A DNA stretch of 41,191 nucleotides, taken from assembly GCA_947174565.1 (NCBI GenBank), contig CAMWJL010000010.1:1-41191 (forward strand), in the 5' to 3' direction. This stretch comes from an uncultured Prevotellaceae bacterium (lineage in GTDB: Bacteria > Bacteroidota > Bacteroidia > Bacteroidales > Bacteroidaceae). Positions 8,024 to 16,793 of the stretch are shown here, piece after piece. The notes below the pieces were generated by a model, which saw only the letters and a program-made list of their open reading frames with translations, had not been told where the DNA came from and made no database searches. The position numbers and the translations under genes were made by a program. Within the stretch, counting starts at the first letter, position 1; each line of letters starts with the position of its first letter.

Positions 8024-8713
8024 TTATCCTTTTTGTTGGGCTATTCGCTTTGCTTCGCGCACTGCCAGATATTCATCCAAGTGTTCCGTGCGGCTCTTGG
8101 TAATACAAATACGTCCTGAACGTACAAACTGCAAGACACAATCAAAGTTCTTCAATTCGTTGAACAATGTGATGATGTCGTTTGTATTGCCTGTGATTTC
8201 TACAACTACATAGGTGCTGTTCACTTCAATAATACGGGCATCATAGGAGCGCACCAAACTACTAATCTCACGATTTTTCAGCATCACGGGCATACTCAAC
8301 TTAAAGAGCGCGGTCTCGTTAATGAAGAGTTCGTCGTCTGTGTAGAAATTCGCCTGAAGCACTTCTATACGCTTCTCTATCTGTGCAGTAAGGATACGTG
8401 CCATGCGTTCATCGCAATAGGCCGTCACCGTATATTTGTGTGCGCCTGGTGTGCTGGAAGCGCACACACTCAACGACTCAATATTCACCTGACGACGCAT
8501 AAATACGGCCGTGATTTGTGACAGCAAACCAGGCACGTTCTCTGAGTAAACCAAGAATGTATAGAGTTTTGTTGTATCTTGTTCCATTGTTGGAGTTTGT
8601 TCTTTTATGTCTTGTTTCATTTCCTGTACGCGATTTCCCAAAAGCTTATCACACTTGCCACAAGTGGTACAATCGCCACATTGACCACCAAAAGTTTTCT
8701 TCGGAGTTCGCAT
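8024..8713 (-). CDS. ilvN: Acetolactate synthase small (regulatory) subunit with N-terminal cysteine cluster
   Basis: This is the regulatory subunit that binds the IlvB catalytic subunit and mediates valine feedback. The ACT domain begins near residue 48 (LYTFLVYSENVPGLLSQI) and is followed by the ALS_ss C-terminal domain, 229 aa in all. The start chosen gives TAATG overlap with the ilvB stop, a classic coupling arrangement. It adds about 42 residues before the ACT domain, including CGDCTTCGKC (Cys12, 15, 18, 21), a CxxCxxCxxC spacing absent from ordinary IlvN. Alternative starts are Met32 (8620) and Met43 (8587), which would remove this segment. The identity is sure; the start is not. Confidence 0.95.
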   Translation of the reverse strand: MRTPKKTFGGQCGDCTTCGKCDKLLGNRVQEMKQDIKEQTPTMEQDTTKLYTFLVYSENVPGLLSQITAVFMRRQVNIESLSVCASSTPGAHKYTVTAYCDERMARILTAQIEKRIEVLQANFYTDDELFINETALFKLSMPVMLKNREISSLVRSYDARIIEVNSTYVVVEITGNTNDIITLFNELKNFDCVLQFVRSGRICITKSRTEHLDEYLAVREAKRIAQQKG

Positions 8714-10410
8714 TACGATATCTCCAATAGCATCTCATCGATGTTTGCCCCTGGAGGTGTCATCGGAAGCACATTGTCTTCTTCTTTGATGGCGCACTGC
8801 AAGAGGTACGGACCTGGAGTTGCCAGCATCTCTGCGATGGCAGCATCAAGGTCTTTTCTTTCAATCACCGTCTTGGCTGTAATACCATATCCTTGAGCGA
8901 TAAGTTCATAGTTAGGATTGAGCATAGGCGTGAAAGAGTAACGATGAGCGAAGAACATCTCTTGCCACTGACGCACATTGCCAAGGAAGTTGTTGTTAAG
9001 CAAGATTATCTTCACGGGAGCTCCTTGTTCCATAATCGTACCGAGTTCCTGAATGGTCATCTGCAAACCACCATCGCCAACAAAAAGGCAAACAATACGG
9101 TCAGGAGCACCGAAAGTAGCTCCAATAGCAGCAGGAAGACCGAAACCCATTGTGCCAAGACCACCCGAAGTGACCACAGAACGTGGCTGAGTGAACTTAA
9201 AGTAGCGGCAAGCCATGAGTTGGTTCTGACCAACATCTGTCACCATAATGCCCTCGTTATTAGCCGCCTCACTGACCTTGCGAATCACCTCACCCATCAA
9301 CAGCGGTCCTTCCGTTGGATGGAGTGCCTTATCAATCACTTTGTTATATTCTTTCTCCGCATAAGGCTTGAATCCATCAATCCACGAGGTATGCTTAGCT
9401 TCATCCACCAACTTCGTCACAGCGGCAAGTGTTTCCTTGCAATTACCCCAAACCGCTAAGTCAACGGGTACATTCTTGTTGAACTCGGCTTGGTCAATAT
9501 CAAAATGGATAATCTTTGCCTGCTTGGCGTATGTAGCAAGATTACCTGTTACACGGTCGTCGAAACGCATACCGACAGCGATGAGCAAGTCACACTGGTT
9601 GGTCATCACATTGGGACCGAGATTGCCGTGCATACCCAAGATGCCCATATTGAGCGGATGGTCAGAAGGAATGGCCGAAAGTCCCATGAATGTGGTTCCG
9701 CATGGAATGTCAGCCTTCTCTATAAGCACACGGAGTTCTTCACGCGCATTACCCAATTCAACCCCTTGACCAACAAGCACGAAAGGTTTCACGCTGTTGT
9801 TAATCATCTTGGCGGCACGTTCAATGTCCGTCATATTCACATCAGGCTCAGGGTCATAACTACGGATAAAGTCCACCTTGACAGGTTCAAACTCCACCAT
9901 GCCCGTCTGTGCATTCTTGGCAAAGTCGAGCACCACAGGCCCCGGGCGACCACTGCGAGCTATGTAGAATGCACGAGACACCGCCCATGCAATGTCTTCG
10001 GCACGACGAATCTGATAGCTCCACTTGCTGATAGGCGAAGTTACACCTACGACATCGACTTCCTGAAAGGCATCCGTACCCAGCATGGCAACACCCACCT
10101 GACCACAGATGACCACCATCGGAGTGGAGTCAATCATCGCATCAGCAATACCAGTCACCGTGTTAGTTGCACCAGGTCCTGAGGTCACGATAGCACAACC
10201 AACCTTGCCACTCACACGCGCATATCCCTGAGCAGCATGAACAGCACCCTGTTCGTGACGAACAAGAATGTGATTCAGTGTCTTCTTATGATCATAAAGT
10301 GCATCGTAAGTAGGCATGATAGAACCTCCCGGATAGCCGAAGAGCGTATCTACCCCTTCGTGCTCCAAGGCACGCATCATCGCTTCTGCACCTGTTATCT
10401 TTTCTGCCAT
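8713..10410 (-). CDS. ilvB: Acetolactate synthase large (catalytic) subunit
   Basis: This thiamine-diphosphate and FAD enzyme condenses pyruvate with pyruvate or 2-oxobutyrate, the committed step of branched-chain amino acid synthesis. The 565-aa protein has the N-terminal TPP domain with the catalytic glutamate in RHEQGA (Glu53), a central domain, and a C-terminal TPP-binding motif from GDGG at 445-448 to LLNNNFLGN. Length is normal for biosynthetic AHAS. It follows ilvD by 29 bp and overlaps the assigned start of ilvN by one base, so the three are probably one transcript. Confidence 0.98.
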   Translation of the reverse strand: MAEKITGAEAMMRALEHEGVDTLFGYPGGSIMPTYDALYDHKKTLNHILVRHEQGAVHAAQGYARVSGKVGCAIVTSGPGATNTVTGIADAMIDSTPMVVICGQVGVAMLGTDAFQEVDVVGVTSPISKWSYQIRRAEDIAWAVSRAFYIARSGRPGPVVLDFAKNAQTGMVEFEPVKVDFIRSYDPEPDVNMTDIERAAKMINNSVKPFVLVGQGVELGNAREELRVLIEKADIPCGTTFMGLSAIPSDHPLNMGILGMHGNLGPNVMTNQCDLLIAVGMRFDDRVTGNLATYAKQAKIIHFDIDQAEFNKNVPVDLAVWGNCKETLAAVTKLVDEAKHTSWIDGFKPYAEKEYNKVIDKALHPTEGPLLMGEVIRKVSEAANNEGIMVTDVGQNQLMACRYFKFTQPRSVVTSGGLGTMGFGLPAAIGATFGAPDRIVCLFVGDGGLQMTIQELGTIMEQGAPVKIILLNNNFLGNVRQWQEMFFAHRYSFTPMLNPNYELIAQGYGITAKTVIERKDLDAAIAEMLATPGPYLLQCAIKEEDNVLPMTPPGANIDEMLLEIS

Positions 10411-10439
10411 ATCTTTCGTTCTACTTTACAAAAATTGTG

Positions 10440-12242
10440 TCAATCAATCATTCTTACGCCTCCCTTATCAGCACTTGCCACACTTTGGGCGTATGCACGG
10501 AGAGCCTTTGATACCACACGATTACGTTTGAGTGGCTGTTGTGGACGTGCTGCCAATTCTTCATCCGACAAACGCACGTTGATGCTGCGGCTTGGAATAT
10601 CAATGTCGATGATGTCACCATCCACGATTTTGCCGATGTTGCCACCTGATGCAGCTTCTGGAGAGATGTGTCCGATGGAAAGACCCGATGTGCCACCAGA
10701 GAAACGTCCGTCGGTGATGAGGGCACACTCCTTACCCATGTGCATACTCTTGATATAGGAAGTCGGATAGAGCATTTCCTGCATACCAGGACCACCCTTC
10801 GGACCTTCGTGTGTGATAACCACCACGTCGCCTTTCTTCACCTTACCGCCAAGAATGCCTTCACAAGCATCTTCCTGTGAATCGAATACCACAGCAGGAC
10901 CGCTGAATTTCCAGATGCTCTCATCTACACCAGCAGTCTTTACAACACAGCCATCCTGTGCGATGTTGCCAAAGAGAATCGCCATACCACCATCCTTGGT
11001 GTAAGCATGCTCTATGTCGCGGATACAACCATTCACACGGTCGGTGTCCAAAGTCTCGTAATTGGTGTTCTGTACACCCAACTCATTGCAGAACACACCA
11101 GCAGGAGCACTGCTGTAAATGCGCTTTGCCTCTGAATCTATCGTATCTTTCAGAATTGAATACTTCTCAATATCTTCTGCCAGCGTAGCACCATTCACAC
11201 GCTTCACAGAAGTGTCAATCAAACCACCCTTTGCCAGTTCGCCAAGCAGGTTCAACATACCACCAGCACGACCACACTCCTGCACTGAATACTTCTGTGA
11301 ATTAGGAGCAAGCTTGCAAAGGAAAGGAGTCTTGCGAGAGAGTGCGTCAATGTCAGCCATCGTGAAATCCACACCAGCCTCTTGTGCCACAGCCAAAAGG
11401 TGCAACACCGTATTAGTGGATGCACCCATCGCAATGTCGAGTGTCATGGCATTGAGGAAAGCCTTACGAGTGGCTATCGAACGTGGAAGCACAGACTCGT
11501 CGCCATCTTCATAGTATGCGAAAGCGTTCTTCACAATCTGACGAGCAGCCGCTTTCATCAGTGCCTTACGATTCACATGGGTGGCAAGAATCGTTCCATT
11601 ACCTGGTAACGAAAGACCTATTGCCTCCGTCAGATTGTTCATCGAGTTGGCAGTAAACATGCCTGAGCAGCAACCACAACCTGGACAAGCACGGTTCTCC
11701 ACCTCCGCCAGTTCCTTATCGTTCACCGTTGGGTCAGCACCTTTAATCATCGCAGCAATCAAATCAAGGTTCTCGCCCTTATATTTACCAGCCTCCATAG
11801 GACCACCGCTGACAAACACAGCAGGTATATTCAGACGCATGGCAGCCATCAGCATACCAGGCGTAATCTTATCGCAGTTGGAGATACAAATCATGGCATC
11901 CGCCTTATGAGCGTTGCACATATACTCCACAGAATCAGCGATGATGTCGCGTGAAGGCAAAGAATAGAGCATTCCATCATGCCCCATCGCAATACCATCA
12001 TCAATGGCAATAGTGTTGAACTCAGCCGCATAGCACCCCATCTTCTCTATCTCTGCCTTCACAATCTGTCCTGCCTCATGCAGATGCGTGTGACCAGGAA
12101 CAAACTGAGTGAACGAATTGACGATGGCAATGATTGGCTTGCCAAACTGCTCACGCTTCATGCCGTTGGCAACCCAAAGAGCACGCGCTCCAGCCATACG
12201 ACGACCTTCTGTGCAGACAGCACTACGTAACTGATGTTTCAT
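10440..12242 (-). CDS. ilvD: Dihydroxy-acid dehydratase
   Basis: It dehydrates 2,3-dihydroxyisovalerate and 2,3-dihydroxy-3-methylvalerate to the 2-keto acids, the third step of valine and isoleucine synthesis, using an Fe-S cluster. The 600-aa product has [10 protein letters not shown] at about 121-130 and [11 protein letters not shown] at 186-196, which supply cluster ligands, and the C-terminal GRFSGGTSG signature. It is the first gene of the operon ilvD-ilvB-ilvN-ilvC. A TAnnTTTG promoter lies about 110 bp upstream, with a structured leader between. Confidence 0.98.
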   Translation of the reverse strand: MKHQLRSAVCTEGRRMAGARALWVANGMKREQFGKPIIAIVNSFTQFVPGHTHLHEAGQIVKAEIEKMGCYAAEFNTIAIDDGIAMGHDGMLYSLPSRDIIADSVEYMCNAHKADAMICISNCDKITPGMLMAAMRLNIPAVFVSGGPMEAGKYKGENLDLIAAMIKGADPTVNDKELAEVENRACPGCGCCSGMFTANSMNNLTEAIGLSLPGNGTILATHVNRKALMKAAARQIVKNAFAYYEDGDESVLPRSIATRKAFLNAMTLDIAMGASTNTVLHLLAVAQEAGVDFTMADIDALSRKTPFLCKLAPNSQKYSVQECGRAGGMLNLLGELAKGGLIDTSVKRVNGATLAEDIEKYSILKDTIDSEAKRIYSSAPAGVFCNELGVQNTNYETLDTDRVNGCIRDIEHAYTKDGGMAILFGNIAQDGCVVKTAGVDESIWKFSGPAVVFDSQEDACEGILGGKVKKGDVVVITHEGPKGGPGMQEMLYPTSYIKSMHMGKECALITDGRFSGGTSGLSIGHISPEAASGGNIGKIVDGDIIDIDIPSRSINVRLSDEELAARPQQPLKRNRVVSKALRAYAQSVASADKGGVRMID

Positions 12243-12244
12243 AT

Positions 12245-12328
12245 CTAATGTAGAGTCTTTTTAATCTTTTTACACTTACAAGAAAAACCTTTTACCCATT
12301 CTCTATGATAGGACAATGCCTCTCCCAT
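12245..12328 (-). other. Candidate 27-codon leader ORF before ilvD
   Basis: An ATG at 12326-12328 opens a 27-codon frame (starts MGEALSYHREWVKGF, Lys-rich end) whose TAG at 12245-12247 leaves only two bases before the ilvD ATG. It lies wholly inside the predicted leader transcript and runs through the hairpin region. It contains only two Leu, one Val and one Ile, so it is not a classical branched-chain attenuator peptide, but re-initiation at ilvD would couple the two. Translation is unproven. Confidence 0.3.
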
Positions 12329-12341
12329 TGTATGGAAAAGG
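12283..12341 (-). promoter_or_regulatory. Terminator-like hairpin in the ilv leader (candidate attenuator)
   Basis: Read on the minus strand, CCTTTTCCAT (12341-12332) pairs with ATGGgtAAAAGG (12299-12288), and inside it ACAATG (12331-12326) pairs with CATTGT (12318-12313). A run of five T follows directly (12287-12283). This is the shape of an intrinsic terminator placed between the promoter and ilvD. Attenuation is inference; a 5' stabilising hairpin is the alternative. Confidence 0.45.
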
Positions 12342-12353
12342 TGTAAAACGATG

Positions 12354-12361
12354 CAAAAGTA
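12354..12361 (-). promoter_or_regulatory. -7 promoter box of the ilv operon
   Basis: On the minus strand this reads TACTTTTG, a match to TAnnTTTG. It predicts transcription from about 12347 and a leader of roughly 105 nt before ilvD. No well-spaced -33 TTTG is obvious. Confidence 0.6.
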
Positions 12362-12398
12362 CAACTTTTTGTTGACATCTGACACATATTTCGCAACA

Positions 12399-12443
12399 AA
12401 AAAGAGTGGAAGTCCCACATTTATCAGGGATTCCACTCTTTTT
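12399..12443 (-). terminator. Intrinsic terminator of the pectin operon
   Basis: Arms at 12399-12416 and 12427-12443 pair over 17 bp with one bulged base around a 10-nt loop. The stem base is A5/T5, giving a U-tract on the minus-strand transcript. It lies 39 bp beyond the PL11 stop codon and separates this operon from the ilv promoter. Confidence 0.85.
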
Positions 12444-12481
12444 GTCACAGCCAGTGTACAAATCAAATGTATGACACCGCC

Positions 12482-15400
12482 CTATTTCACATATACCTTC
12501 TTTCCTCCCTTGATATAGACGCCAGGAGTAGTAGCAGCTTTCGTCCTCACACCTTGCAGCGTATGGATAACAGCATCTTGGTCCTCTCCGTCATCAGCAG
12601 TCACTTCATTGACAGTCACTGGCGATGGTGCGATATTGCCCAAGATGTAGGAGTCAGCCAAAGTCACCGATGCCGATGCCTTGATGCGCAGGAAAGCCGT
12701 TCCACCCTCCACTGTCTTGCCATCAGCCAAATAGAATCCAAGACCTCGTTCACCGTCTTTAAATTCATAGAACATCTCGTTAGTTGCTCCGTCACAAACC
12801 AAGGTAGAATCACAGGAACAGCCGTTCAGGTAAGTAGCCGATACTGCTGTGGTAGAGATAGTTGTCGGTCTCCATACAGCCTTGCTGTCATCCGATTTCA
12901 CAATCACGCCCCTGTTAGCAGGGATAGCCTTACCTGTCAGTTTCGTCAGCTTCACGACATCAGTTCCGTCCGTCGAGTAGTTCGACACCGCCCATGCTGT
13001 CACATTCTCTGGAATGCGCACAGGATATGTGGTATAGAAACTATCCCAGTATTTCGACACAACCTTGCCGTCTTCCACCACATCGTAAGCCTTCATTTCA
13101 CGTTCGATGGTACAATGCACAATAGGGTCATACGAAAGATGAGGAGGCTGATTGTAGGCACAATTCTGATTGATGACTTGCGCACGATAGTTCAGGTCGT
13201 CCATCAGGTGAGGCAAGGTGTAATCTGTCGGATAACTGGTGGCATTGATGACCAAATAGTATTTGCCGCCATTCTCCTGCCAGTTGATGATTTCCTCGCG
13301 CCAGTCGCCCAAGACATCACCGAGAACACATGGATTATACTTCGAGGAATTGTTTAGATTTCCAATCGTGTAATTGCCGCCATTCACAGACATACGCCAG
13401 AAACTCTTCGCATCTGAGTTCCAATACTCCAGCACAGACTTATCGTAGTAGTCATCAGCCAAATCACCATTCCAATAGATACGGTTATTGAGCGAGCCGC
13501 CACCACCATGGCTGATGTTGTTGGCAATCACATTACCCTTGATATCGTAGAGGTTAGACATGGCGGCACTATGCTGAAAATAGGCACTGGTCGCCTCGGG
13601 GTCGAAGTGACCGATAAGACCACGTCCCGTATCGCCGCCAGCAGTCTCATGCAGAATAAACTCGCCTGTTGCAGCATCGCGCAAGTCATAGCCGTATGGG
13701 CTTTCCTCATGCACCATGAACACCTCCAAACCCGGATGCTCCGTGTCGAAGTCGCCAAGATGCAGCGCGTCACCATGATGCAAGCCTGTGCGATAAAGCA
13801 GCGAACCGTCGTGTTTGAGCGCGGCAGAACCATAAACGATGTCTTGCCTACCATCGCCATTGCAGTCACCCACCGAAATCCAGTGCGCACCCTCGCCCCA
13901 CAATCCTTTGCCTGAGGTTGTATGACGGCTCACCCACCGTTCCTTGAGCGTCACGCCATCCCAATCATACGCCGCCACAAAAGCACCACGATAATAGCCT
14001 CGCGCAAAAATCGGACTCGGATTCTTGTCAGGTCCATCCAGCCATCCGATAGCCGCCAAATAACGCTCCGACCTATTCTGCTTCTCATCCCCCCAATAAC
14101 TCAATCCTGCGGCATAATCCGTATGATAAGGGATCGTTGCCAGCTCTGCACCCGTCGTGCCATCAAACACGGTGATGTACTCAGAACCATGGTCTTGCTT
14201 GCCACGACTGCTCAACAAGTTCTCGTTCGGGTCGTCGTCGCCAAGAAGCACATAATTGCCCTCGCCATCAATCGCCCCAGGAGCCGTCTTCACCATGAAC
14301 TCGCCATAACCGTCACCATCAAAGTCCCATGCAATGAACTGCGTGGAGTGAGCACTATTGAACATGTTATAACCCGTCTGAATGCGCCACAACTGCGTGC
14401 CATCCATCTTGTAGCAGTCATACACCGCTTGCGATGTCGTGCCATTGCTTGCAGCGTCCTTCTCGTTCGACGGACTCCATTTCAAAATAATGTCATATTC
14501 GCCATCACCATCCATGTCACAGATGGAGGCATCGTTCGGTGTGTAAGTGGCGTTGTTGCGCAAATCCACAGGAGCGGCAGACAATGGTATCTGCCAATTC
14601 TGATTGCTCCACGTCTTACGGCTCACTTCCGACTCCAGCAAGTTCCCGTCAGCATCATACACTTCCAACCGATAGTACGACGAAGCCGTGCCATTCGCAT
14701 CGTTGAAGTTCGTCTTGCCCATGATGAACTTTCCGCTGTTCACCTTGGTGTTCTGTGTGGTTGCATTGGTGCCACGATAGAGCTTGAATTTCACGTTCTT
14801 GCCATCCGCCTCTCTTGCGCGCCAACTCACCAAGTTACCAGTGCCCATGCCCGCTCCGCTGAGGCTCAGCGACATCAGAGCGCGGTTCAACGGCTTGGCT
14901 GCTGGCTTCGGAGCGCGATTGCTCACCACAAACAGCACTTCAAAGTCGAACACCTTTTGCCCGTCTTTCAGAATCTTGATGAAAGCCACATGCCCACTCA
15001 CTTCGACTGTGGAAGTGTAGCCATCTTTCAACGACAGCACGAAGTCTGTCGGGTCGCCATACAGCTTGGTGGCGTACTTAGCCAACCCTCCATTCGTCAA
15101 GCCCTTGGTCAAATCGGTCAGGTCGATGTCCTTCCCTTCCTCACCATACGCGGTAGTTCCTTTACAGGTGATGGAGTTCACGAAATCTGCCGCCGTATAG
15201 AACTTCTCCACTTCGCCCGTCAGTGTCACATTGCGAAAGGCGATGGACTTCGGATTCTGATTGTCGATGCCGTTCAAGTTCCATATATATAAATATATGT
15301 GATAAGCCTTCGAGTGTACGCTCACCCCACTGAGCTGGTAGTCATAATGGCTGTATGCGTTCGGATTGCCCGCTGCCACTTTGTTGCGCAAGGGGGTAAG

Positions 15401-15853
15401 CGAAGCAGCTATCGTCGTTTCTCCTCCCGAAGCGATTTGAGAATACAAACCGATGTTGCCGCCATCGGTGCCGCATTTCACGCCATCGAACGAAAGCCCC
15501 GTTGGTCGGAACACATAGCCAGAGGTCGGGGTGATTGTGAAGCGTATGCAATGCCCTGCTGTCTTGCCCGTCACACGGGTTTTCGGCTTGAACTCCGTGA
15601 AATAAGGGTCGTATGCCACTGCCTGATACCCATTTCCTGTATCTGCATCGCTTGCCACACGGGTAGCCGTAGCACCGATATTTTCCCCCTCTTCAAAATG
15701 AGCGGTCACCAAACTCGTGACGGTCTCGTCACCGCTCAGTGTCACAGCCGACAGATTGTCCTTGTCGCTCAGTTCCCATCGGGCGGTAATGCTTTGCCCA
15801 AACGCCAAGCAACCTGTTGCCAAGGCAATAATCGTTAGTAAAAGTTTCTTCAT
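12482..15853 (-). CDS. PL11 rhamnogalacturonan lyase, secreted, with C-terminal T9SS sorting module
   Basis: The product (1123 aa from the ATG at 15853; an in-frame TTG at 15874 is not needed) has a signal peptide ending near residue 20. Residues about 20-315 form extra N-terminal beta-rich domains. From about 320 to 930 runs the family PL11 rhamnogalacturonan endolyase fold: a fibronectin-like part (LVSWRAREADGKNVKFKLYR) then a beta-propeller with calcium-type loops DMDGDGEYD, DFDGDGYGEF and DCNGDGRQD. PL11 enzymes cleave the RG-I backbone by beta-elimination. Residues about 935-1123 are a separate module ending in GVYIKGGKKVYVK, a T9SS sorting tail, so the enzyme is probably exported to the surface or medium. 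It follows the SGNH esterase gene by about 35 bp in one operon. Confidence 0.9.
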   Translation of the reverse strand: MKKLLLTIIALATGCLAFGQSITARWELSDKDNLSAVTLSGDETVTSLVTAHFEEGENIGATATRVASDADTGNGYQAVAYDPYFTEFKPKTRVTGKTAGHCIRFTITPTSGYVFRPTGLSFDGVKCGTDGGNIGLYSQIASGGETTIAASLTPLRNKVAAGNPNAYSHYDYQLSGVSVHSKAYHIYLYIWNLNGIDNQNPKSIAFRNVTLTGEVEKFYTAADFVNSITCKGTTAYGEEGKDIDLTDLTKGLTNGGLAKYATKLYGDPTDFVLSLKDGYTSTVEVSGHVAFIKILKDGQKVFDFEVLFVVSNRAPKPAAKPLNRALMSLSLSGAGMGTGNLVSWRAREADGKNVKFKLYRGTNATTQNTKVNSGKFIMGKTNFNDANGTASSYYRLEVYDADGNLLESEVSRKTWSNQNWQIPLSAAPVDLRNNATYTPNDASICDMDGDGEYDIILKWSPSNEKDAASNGTTSQAVYDCYKMDGTQLWRIQTGYNMFNSAHSTQFIAWDFDGDGYGEFMVKTAPGAIDGEGNYVLLGDDDPNENLLSSRGKQDHGSEYITVFDGTTGAELATIPYHTDYAAGLSYWGDEKQNRSERYLAAIGWLDGPDKNPSPIFARGYYRGAFVAAYDWDGVTLKERWVSRHTTSGKGLWGEGAHWISVGDCNGDGRQDIVYGSAALKHDGSLLYRTGLHHGDALHLGDFDTEHPGLEVFMVHEESPYGYDLRDAATGEFILHETAGGDTGRGLIGHFDPEATSAYFQHSAAMSNLYDIKGNVIANNISHGGGGSLNNRIYWNGDLADDYYDKSVLEYWNSDAKSFWRMSVNGGNYTIGNLNNSSKYNPCVLGDVLGDWREEIINWQENGGKYYLVINATSYPTDYTLPHLMDDLNYRAQVINQNCAYNQPPHLSYDPIVHCTIEREMKAYDVVEDGKVVSKYWDSFYTTYPVRIPENVTAWAVSNYSTDGTDVVKLTKLTGKAIPANRGVIVKSDDSKAVWRPTTISTTAVSATYLNGCSCDSTLVCDGATNEMFYEFKDGERGLGFYLADGKTVEGGTAFLRIKASASVTLADSYILGNIAPSPVTVNEVTADDGEDQDAVIHTLQGVRTKAATTPGVYIKGGKKVYVK

Positions 15854-15888
15854 GTTAGTTAGTTTGTTAATCAATTTGTTATATCCGT

Positions 15889-16566
15889 TTATTCAGGCTT
15901 TGCTAAATGCTTCAAGAACCACGCTTTGCCCACAGGGAGGAACAGGTCGTGCCCTGCCGCATTCAGATGCGCCGTGTCATCCGCCCCCTGAAAATACTGC
16001 TTTCTGAACTGTGCGTCGCGCACCTTGATGATACACGTCTTGTCGTAGTTCATCAGCACAGGCACATGGTGACGCTTGCACACCTTCTTGATGACTTTGC
16101 ACACGGGCGCAAATCCTGGACGCTCCACATACCAAGGCGTGACATACCCGATACGCGCTTTCGGACAGTGCCGTTCAATGTTCGTCAGCATCACCTCCAG
16201 CGAGTCGGCAAACATCTTCAGCGAATCGGCATTCAACTTCACCTTGTCGGCATCGTTGTGACCAGCAATGATAAGCACATAATCGGCATCGGGCGACATG
16301 GCTACATAACGCTGCCACATAGCAGGTCCGAAATTCCACCTGCCGTCGTGCGAGCGGTCAAAAGCCACACACGAGCCATTGCGCCCGTAGTTGTTGTATA
16401 TATATCCTAATTCTGCCGCCATCTTGGCGTGCCAAGACTCTTCAGCAGGTCTGCGATGATTCGCCACATAGCTGTCGCCAAACACATTCAGCACTTGCTG
16501 TGCTTGCGCTGGCACAGCCATCATCAAACCCATCACCAGCAGACACTGGCTCAACTTCTTTTTCAT
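15889..16566 (-). CDS. SGNH/GDSL-type esterase, secreted (possible rhamnogalacturonan acetylesterase)
   Basis: The 225-aa protein has a signal peptide (residues 1-22, ending AQAQ). SGNH blocks are visible: VFGDSY with Ser32 as nucleophile, AGHND at 100-104, and DDTAHLN with Asp196 and His199. Such enzymes remove acetyl groups from polysaccharides or their fragments. Its position directly upstream of the PL11 lyase suggests deacetylation of rhamnogalacturonan, which is contextual inference. An AAGGA-like sequence lies just before the ATG. A repeat array occupies the upstream region at 16633-16742. Confidence 0.85.
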   Translation of the reverse strand: MKKKLSQCLLVMGLMMAVPAQAQQVLNVFGDSYVANHRRPAEESWHAKMAAELGYIYNNYGRNGSCVAFDRSHDGRWNFGPAMWQRYVAMSPDADYVLIIAGHNDADKVKLNADSLKMFADSLEVMLTNIERHCPKARIGYVTPWYVERPGFAPVCKVIKKVCKRHHVPVLMNYDKTCIIKVRDAQFRKQYFQGADDTAHLNAAGHDLFLPVGKAWFLKHLAKPE

Positions 16567-16632
16567 GTCGTTATTCCTTTTTAGCGTGTTTCAACGTCCC
16601 TTTTGCCTGACAATCCATCCATGTCCCGTTCA

Positions 16633-16742
16633 GTTATTCATAACTTACGAACAATTATTCCAAACTTATGAATAATTGTTCCAAACTTATGAATAATTGT
16701 TCCAAACTTATGAACAATTATTCATAACTTATGAACGACTCC
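16633..16742. repeat. Phased 21-bp repeat array with internal dyads
   Basis: Units start at 16640, 16661, 16682, 16703 and 16724 (the last partial), each near CAAACTTATGAATAATTGTTC-like sequence of 21 bp, with a partial unit at 16633-16639. Units 2 and 3 are identical. Each holds the dyad GAAYAATTRTTC, and some unit junctions form TTCATAA-C-TTATGAA, so symmetry centres recur about every 10.5 bp. It lies between ribE and the start of the esterase-PL11 operon, where an operator array would be expected. Confidence 0.8.
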
Positions 16743-16793
16743 TACACACGGTGTCTTGTCCCTCCCCTTTTGGCGGAAAAGGAACAACTCCCC

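Noticed and set aside
13922-15292. A 456-codon open frame antisense to the PL11 gene
   Set aside because: It mirrors the codon pattern of the well supported lyase gene and encodes no recognisable domain; long antisense frames are common in such genes.
15854-15874. Seven extra N-terminal residues on the PL11 protein from a TTG
   Set aside because: The ATG at 15853 gives a canonical signal peptide directly, so the upstream TTG is not needed.
16633-16742. CRISPR array
   Set aside because: The 21-bp units are directly adjacent with no unique spacers, and no cas genes are present.
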